Shown piece after piece: positions 7,334-10,608 of a DNA stretch of 10,608 nt. Numbering within the stretch: position 1 is the stretch's first letter; each line of letters starts with the position of its first letter. A program made the position numbers and the translations under genes. Below the pieces are notes generated by a model, which did not search any database, was not told the DNA's origin, and was given only the letters and a program-made list of their open reading frames with translations. Origin of the DNA: Chlamydiota bacterium (GTDB lineage Bacteria > Chlamydiota > Chlamydiia > Chlamydiales > Rhabdochlamydiaceae); contig JAHFTP010000044.1 in the NCBI GenBank assembly GCA_023265495.1, positions 1 through 10,608 on the forward strand. The letters are read 5' to 3'.

Positions 7334-7530
7334 AAAGAACCAATCTGAGTGGACCTATGAAGAGCCATAGATTGAAGGAAATAGTATAAAAGAAGGACAG
7401 CGTAGTGAAGACATCGCGAGCGAGCCGCGCATAGCTGGCGGAGACGATGCGAACGGTAGCTTTATTTTAAAGAAAAAAACTGAAAAAGAAAAATGTGTTC
7501 TTAGTGTCTGGAAAAAGGTTGCAATATCAT
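7334..7530. other. Spacer between convergent IS orfB and the AlbA_2 gene
   Basis: No gene is supported here. The centre (about 7397-7460) is clearly richer in G and C than its surroundings and reads in one frame as KEGQRSEDIASEPRIAGGDD, then ANGSFILKKK, with no plausible start codon. It may be a fragment of a dispersed repeat or a dead gene. I do not see a strong terminator for the - strand gene ending at 7531, nor the missing right end of the IS. Confidence 0.5.
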
Positions 7531-9378
7531 TCACGACTCTTTCGTTTGATAGGATTGTTGAAAATGGGCTGGGGTATCAGGAAATCCTAACTCTAACTCC
7601 CCCGATTCGACCATTGGAGTTAAATAGTGATCACGTATATAACGCTGATTTCGTCGAAGAAGAAGGGCAATTTCGCTGGGTTTGAAGGGACGCGTTGAAC
7701 ATAGTTGTTTAACCACCTGTTTAATTATGCTAGGTGGCGCCCTTTTACCCACCTTCTGCACTATTTCTCTTAAATCCCCAGATAACGGGCTTATATGAGG
7801 GGGTACCCCCTCAGATAACGGGCTTATATGAGGGGGTACCCCCTCAGATAAAAGCCCAGTATGAAGAGTCTTCTCTGGAAAAAGCATCTTTTGAGTAGGC
7901 ACATAGTAGGTGGCATTCCCTTTCCCTTTTTGCTCAAGCAGCTCAAGATCGCGTAGACGCCTTAGCTGCACACTGGCAATCAAGGTATCTACTCCATTAA
8001 TCATTCGATAGTCGGCATTCGTGATGACCCCCATCTCTCTAATCACGATGAGCGTACGCGCATCCTCATCGGAGAGGTTGTAGTCTTTAAAAAACTTCAA
8101 CCACTCTATGTCTTGCTTGTCAAATAAATGGTGGGTTAAAAAAGTAAGCGTAAATTGGTTAGTCCCCCGATCGGATTCGATCAGAGGCACTGTCAGGTTC
8201 GCTCCTCGCATCAGGTCCCTCATAGTCCGGATACCCGTCCCCTTGGTCTCGGCTATGTTAATCTCATGAAGAACAGCGGCGATCTTATCGTTGCGCGTGA
8301 TCGATCCAGGCAATCCCAATTCCTCCTCCGGCTTTAGCGAATAACCAGCATTAGCAAATTCAATCCGATTGACATAACGACGGATCTGAACCGGCTGATT
8401 GCAGGTATAGTCTCTATGCATGAGAGTATTGCATACCGCTTCTCGGATCGCCTTTCGTGGAATGGTGGGATTATCCTTACGATGTATGCCTTCATCGGGC
8501 AAAACAAATGCTTGGGGAATGTCCGTCATGATATTACGTATAAGACGTGGGATCATCGTAATAAGCGCTTCCCGGGTCTCCATAGTATGATACCGTTTTT
8601 CCGGGTCGGGCACCCATTCGCGACCATCAATGAGAATATAATCCACCCGAGTTGACATAGGAAAAAGACGTCGAAGGGCCATAGCTTTACCAAAGAGCAC
8701 AAGTCCAGCCACAGTAGGATATCCCCCTTCTTTGGAAGACACCCATACTGAAAGGGAACGGAGTAAATCCTCATCACTATAATTCAACTCCTCTGCTGCT
8801 GCACACACCTCTTTACGCAGCTGACGATATACCTCAATAGCTTGAGGATCAAAATCATCAAAAGATGCATGCTCCACAAGAGTTTCATCATATTTCTTTC
8901 GAGAGCGCTGTTGAAAAAGGTAATCAATATCTTTCTTTGTACATAATTGATCCGTCGGCCCTATCCGGCGAAATGCTCCTTTTTCTATTCCATCACTTTG
9001 AATATAGACAGGCTTATCATGAGGTTCTGCCTCTGGAATATAGACGAGTAAAAATTGTTTACCCTGATAGGAACGAAGTTCTAAATTCGGTCTGATTGGG
9101 ATGCTAAAGCACTGCCGGCAGAGGGTCACCACCTCGCTTTGAGCCTGTTCGGAATCTTTAATCCCCGTCACGATGTAATAAGGGGACTGCTCTATTGTAT
9201 TCTTGGTGAGGCCCAGGACAAGATACCCACCACCCATACCAGGCTCATTACTAAACGCTGAAATGGTTGAGAGAAGACTTTTCCCGACAGCTCTGGTTGT
9301 CTGCTTTGCCTCAATACGCTCATTTTCGCCACTATCTTGCAGGATATTAATCAGGTCATCAAATTCAGTTATGTCCAT
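7531..9378 (-). CDS. AlbA_2 (Schlafen-like) / RecG-like ATPase-domain regulator
   Basis: A 615-residue protein of the COG2865 type (putative transcriptional regulator or RecG-like protein). Residues about 15-130 form an AlbA_2 domain: ENERIEAKQTTRA, a GMGGGYLVLGL strand-turn near 47-57, then KGAFRRIGPTDQLCTKKDI. Residues about 300-350 (REAVCNTLMHRDYTCNQPVQ, then FANAGYSL) match the HATPase_c_4 region of this family. A winged helix follows (about 435-500), then a linker with an 11-residue tandem repeat (about 512-533). A second HTH-like segment ends the protein (KPSEIALLLRRNQRYIRDHY). No signal peptide is seen, so it should be cytoplasmic. It starts 4 bp after the stop of the upstream HTH gene, which suggests translational coupling. 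Members have been called transcription factors, helicase-like proteins or parts of defence loci; the biochemical role is not settled. Confidence 0.85.
   Translation of the reverse strand: MDITEFDDLINILQDSGENERIEAKQTTRAVGKSLLSTISAFSNEPGMGGGYLVLGLTKNTIEQSPYYIVTGIKDSEQAQSEVVTLCRQCFSIPIRPNLELRSYQGKQFLLVYIPEAEPHDKPVYIQSDGIEKGAFRRIGPTDQLCTKKDIDYLFQQRSRKKYDETLVEHASFDDFDPQAIEVYRQLRKEVCAAAEELNYSDEDLLRSLSVWVSSKEGGYPTVAGLVLFGKAMALRRLFPMSTRVDYILIDGREWVPDPEKRYHTMETREALITMIPRLIRNIMTDIPQAFVLPDEGIHRKDNPTIPRKAIREAVCNTLMHRDYTCNQPVQIRRYVNRIEFANAGYSLKPEEELGLPGSITRNDKIAAVLHEINIAETKGTGIRTMRDLMRGANLTVPLIESDRGTNQFTLTFLTHHLFDKQDIEWLKFFKDYNLSDEDARTLIVIREMGVITNADYRMINGVDTLIASVQLRRLRDLELLEQKGKGNATYYVPTQKMLFPEKTLHTGLLSEGVPPHISPLSEGVPPHISPLSGDLREIVQKVGKRAPPSIIKQVVKQLCSTRPFKPSEIALLLRRNQRYIRDHYLTPMVESGELELGFPDTPAHFQQSYQTKES
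7780..7845. repeat. 33-bp in-frame tandem duplication containing a 16-bp palindrome
   Basis: Two identical 33-bp units (7780-7812 and 7813-7845) encode SEGVPPHISPL twice in the - strand gene. A degenerate partial copy is visible at the protein level just before them (LHTGLLSEGVP). Each unit contains the perfect palindrome GAGGGGGTACCCCCTC. The unit is 11 codons, so gain or loss of a copy keeps the frame. Confidence 0.97.
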
Positions 9379-9382
9379 GAAC

Positions 9383-9574
9383 CTATTCCTGTGACTGGTA
9401 AATCTTCCTTAAAAGCGCATCAAGGTCTTCCTTTTTATAAAGACGATACCGATTCATGGGATGACGATGGGAGACTAATTTCTTATGCTTTTCCCAATTT
9501 CTCAGAGTAGCCCGCGTCACTCCTAAAAGTTCAGCTGCCTCTTTAATCTGCAGATAATCTTCGATCTTCTTCAT
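9383..9574 (-). CDS. Small MerR/excisionase-type HTH DNA-binding protein
   Basis: A 63-residue protein beginning MKKIEDYLQIKEAAELLGVT. Residues 8-28 form the helix-turn-helix (LQIKEAAELLGVTRATLRNWE), and 36-46 (HRHPMNRYRLY) form the wing that precedes KKEDLDALL, as in HTH_17/MerR-like and excisionase proteins. I chose the ATG at 9574 because it puts the HTH at the usual place and has GGA 8 bp upstream; an in-frame ATG at 9625 would add 17 residues with no domain match. It lacks the effector domain of full MerR regulators. It lies 4 bp upstream of the AlbA_2 gene on the same strand, so it probably regulates this operon or acts with its product. An Xis-like role is possible but no integrase is seen nearby. 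Confidence 0.75.
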   Translation of the reverse strand: MKKIEDYLQIKEAAELLGVTRATLRNWEKHKKLVSHRHPMNRYRLYKKEDLDALLRKIYQSQE

Positions 9575-9630
9575 ACCGCTATTCCTAAAGCCTCCTACGA
9601 TATCAAAGCTTATAAAACATTGCAATCCAT

Positions 9631-9983
9631 TTAGATATTCATCTCTTTAATTTTCTGCGGAACAAAGCCAATTTCGGATACACACATCGCCTAGTCGAAT
9701 TTGCGCGCATTTTGTAAAGATCCCAGCTCTCCAAGCAACCTAAAGAGAATCTTCTCCAGAGAGATCTTATACCGCGATAGTAACACGAGCTCATCTCTCA
9801 TACCCGCTGAGAACTTCAACAATCCCATTTGATCCTGCTACCAATCTCTGGGCGTAAAAAGCTTTCCGTTATCAGCAGTTTGTCGAAATTTCCTATAAAC
9901 TCAATCAGTGCTCCATCGTTAAAAATCGAACTACTATGCTCAATAATCGCAGAGCACCCTTGTTTTTTAAAGATTTCATACCG
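9631..9983 (-). pseudogene. Remnant of an unidentified gene upstream of the HTH/AlbA_2 pair
   Basis: Two adjacent protein-like fragments lie on the - strand. The first (9983-9816) has no start and reads RYEIFKKQGCSAIIEHSSSI, then FNDGALIEFIGNFDKLL and RPEIGSRIKWDC before a stop. The second (9828-9691), in another frame, reads MGLLKFSAGMRDELVLLSRY then KISLEKILFRLLGELGS, meets TAG, and continues as AMCVSEIGFVPQKIKEMNI to TAA at 9631. A single frameshift plus the TAG would join them into about 117 codons just upstream of the HTH gene. I do not recognise the family. The first fragment may only be a shadow, because it runs antisense across an IS-end-like sequence at 9830-9862; the second fragment stops making sense exactly at that point. 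Confidence 0.3.
9830..9862 (+). repeat. Solitary IS left-end copy (IS3-group relic)
   Basis: These 33 bp match the left end of the IS at 6089-6121 in the same orientation. The first 22 positions differ by a single base, and the following 11 by four. No transposase follows to the right, and similarity stops by about 9865. It looks like what remains of a second, older insertion of a related element after deletion and decay. Confidence 0.6.
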
Positions 9984-10110
9984 CTACACATTAATTTTCA
10001 ATATGTTATATCTTTAATGCCATAAGAAGGCTTAACATAGCAACACCCTATTCCCTCTTAAACAACCCCATCCTATATAGAGTTGCTCGCTAAAACACCC
10101 CATTCTTTTA
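9863..10110. other. Region without a supported gene
   Basis: AT-rich DNA between the IS-end relic and the promoter of the AAA_14 gene. Apart from the doubtful remnant on the - strand (up to 9983), I see no coding signal, RNA gene or strong repeat. Confidence 0.5.
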
Positions 10111-10139
10111 TAGACATAAATAGAAATTTAAGCTAAGAT
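10111..10139 (+). promoter_or_regulatory. Possible promoter of the AAA_14 ATPase gene
   Basis: TAGACA (10111-10116, 5/6 to the -35 consensus) and TAAGAT (10134-10139, 4/6 to the -10) are separated by 17 bp. Initiation near 10146 would give a leader of about 20 nt with the Shine-Dalgarno sequence AGAAAGG in front of the ATG at 10165. Confidence 0.4.
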
Positions 10140-10164
10140 AATGATTAAATCAAAGAAAGGATTT

Positions 10165-10608
10165 ATGAGACGTGATCGCACCTTATTCCTAGTGCAATGG
10201 CTAAATTCTAACGCACGGAAGCCATTAATTATTCGGGGAGCCCGCCAAGTCGGAAAAACTTGGCTTATCCGAGATCTTGCCAATGCGCAAAAGCGACGAC
10301 TCATCGAGCTTAACTTCGAGAAACGGCCTGACCTGGAGTCCCTCTTCTCGTCGAACGATCCCAAGGAGATCATCATCAATATTGCAGCCTCAACGGGAAG
10401 CAAAATTGAGCCTTCAAAAACACTTCTATTTCTAGACGAGATTCAAGCAGCTCCTCATCTGCTAGAAAAACTGCGTTGGTTTGCCGAAGACATGCCAGAA
10501 CTCCCCGTGATTGCGGCAGGCTCTTTGTTAGACTTTGCTCTAGCCAAACACGAATTCAGTATGCCTGTGGGTAGAATAGGCTACCTGTATCTGGAGCCAC
10601 TATCCTTC
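10165..10608 (+). CDS. AAA_14 family ATPase (COG1373 type), 5' part only
   Basis: The first 148 codons of an ATPase that runs off the window. AAA_14 proteins carry an N-terminal P-loop domain and usually a C-terminal DUF4143 domain; their cellular role is poorly known. Walker A is GARQVGKT (residues 25-32), Walker B is TLLFLDEIQ (D91-E92), and the sensor-like PVIAAGSLLDF and GRIGYLYLEPLSF follow, all typical of the family. I chose ATG 10165 because AGAAAGG lies 5 bp upstream and MRRDRTLFLVQWL is the normal family start; an in-frame ATG at 10141 has no ribosome binding site. Complete members have about 370-420 residues, so the rest, including any DUF4143 domain, is outside the window. The gene diverges from the HTH/AlbA_2 operon. 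Confidence 0.9.
   Translation, partial: MRRDRTLFLVQWLNSNARKPLIIRGARQVGKTWLIRDLANAQKRRLIELNFEKRPDLESLFSSNDPKEIIINIAASTGSKIEPSKTLLFLDEIQAAPHLLEKLRWFAEDMPELPVIAAGSLLDFALAKHEFSMPVGRIGYLYLEPLSF

Larger units (their letters stand above)
6089..7340 (+). mobile_element. IS3-group insertion sequence, decayed, right end not found
   Basis: The left end starts TGATCCTGCTACC and has TGGACA at position 20, the same spacing as in the ends of IS3 as I recall them. It is followed by an orfA/orfB pair with a -1 slippery site, the classic IS3-family layout, and a DD(35)E transposase. The inverted copy expected at the right (ending GGATCA) is not visible after the orfB stop at 7333, so the right boundary given is approximate and the end is probably deleted. 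orfB carries a one-base frameshift. The element interrupts the DUF4238-like gene. No target duplication can be confirmed without the right end. Confidence 0.8.

Noticed and set aside
7050..7343. 97-codon frame antisense to the IS transposase
   Set aside because: It lies opposite the well-conserved DDE region and has no recognisable domain.
7334..7400. Search for the IS right inverted repeat and target duplication
   Set aside because: No sequence resembling TGTCCA followed by GGATCA at the expected spacing was found, so no right end is called.
7388..7700. Long open + strand frame running antisense into the AlbA_2 3' end
   Set aside because: No ATG, GTG or TTG start with a ribosome binding site, and half of it is the complement of a real gene.
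8553..8777. Frames inside the AlbA_2 gene on both strands (also 8155-8337, 8416-8655, 8865-9095)
   Set aside because: All are contained in the strongly supported 615-codon gene and lack start signals or family resemblance.
9829..10017. 62-codon + strand frame starting TTG
   Set aside because: Its beginning is the IS-end relic and the rest has no domain or ribosome binding site.
10128..10403. 91-codon frame antisense to the AAA_14 gene
   Set aside because: The + strand carries clear Walker A and B motifs; the antisense frame is a shadow.
5135..10608. Search for a CRISPR array, tRNA genes or an integrase
   Set aside because: No regularly spaced repeats, tRNA cloverleaf or recombinase motifs were seen in the window.

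Overview
The window looks like a chromosomal segment of a chlamydia-like bacterium (phylum Chlamydiota, probably an environmental lineage). The evidence is the lepB-ileS gene pair, a signal peptidase I with a very large insertion between its catalytic boxes, a eukaryote-like isoleucyl-tRNA synthetase, and a tmRNA whose 5' half resembles the chlamydial one as I remember it. I cannot name the genus from sequence alone.

Positions 1-5180 are conserved core genome on the + strand: the 3' part of lepB (signal peptidase I), ileS (isoleucyl-tRNA synthetase), a perfect 15-bp stem-loop, and ssrA (tmRNA) with an extended -10 promoter and a strong intrinsic terminator. The tmRNA appears to encode a very short tag ending in LLNAA, with an apparent aspartate resume codon.

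From 5180 onward the window turns into accessory and decaying DNA, which fits the 3' side of ssrA being a known insertion hotspot, although no integrase or duplicated att site is visible here. A structured leader with its own promoter precedes a DUF4238-like gene. That gene has a stop at codon 9 and is cut at its 3' end by an IS3-group insertion sequence. The IS keeps its left end, orfA and an A7 slippery site, but orfB carries a one-base frameshift and no right end is recognisable.

On the - strand, a tightly coupled two-gene unit encodes a small MerR/excisionase-type HTH protein and a 615-residue AlbA_2 (Schlafen-like)/RecG-like ATPase-type regulator. The latter contains an in-frame 33-bp tandem duplication built around a 16-bp palindrome. 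Upstream of this unit lie remnants of another reading frame, abutting a second, solitary copy of the IS left end. The window closes with the start of a COG1373-type AAA_14 ATPase on the + strand.

The accessory part reads as an island mixing dead genes (DUF4238, IS, remnant) with apparently intact regulatory or ATPase genes. I see no CRISPR array and no tRNA gene other than tmRNA.
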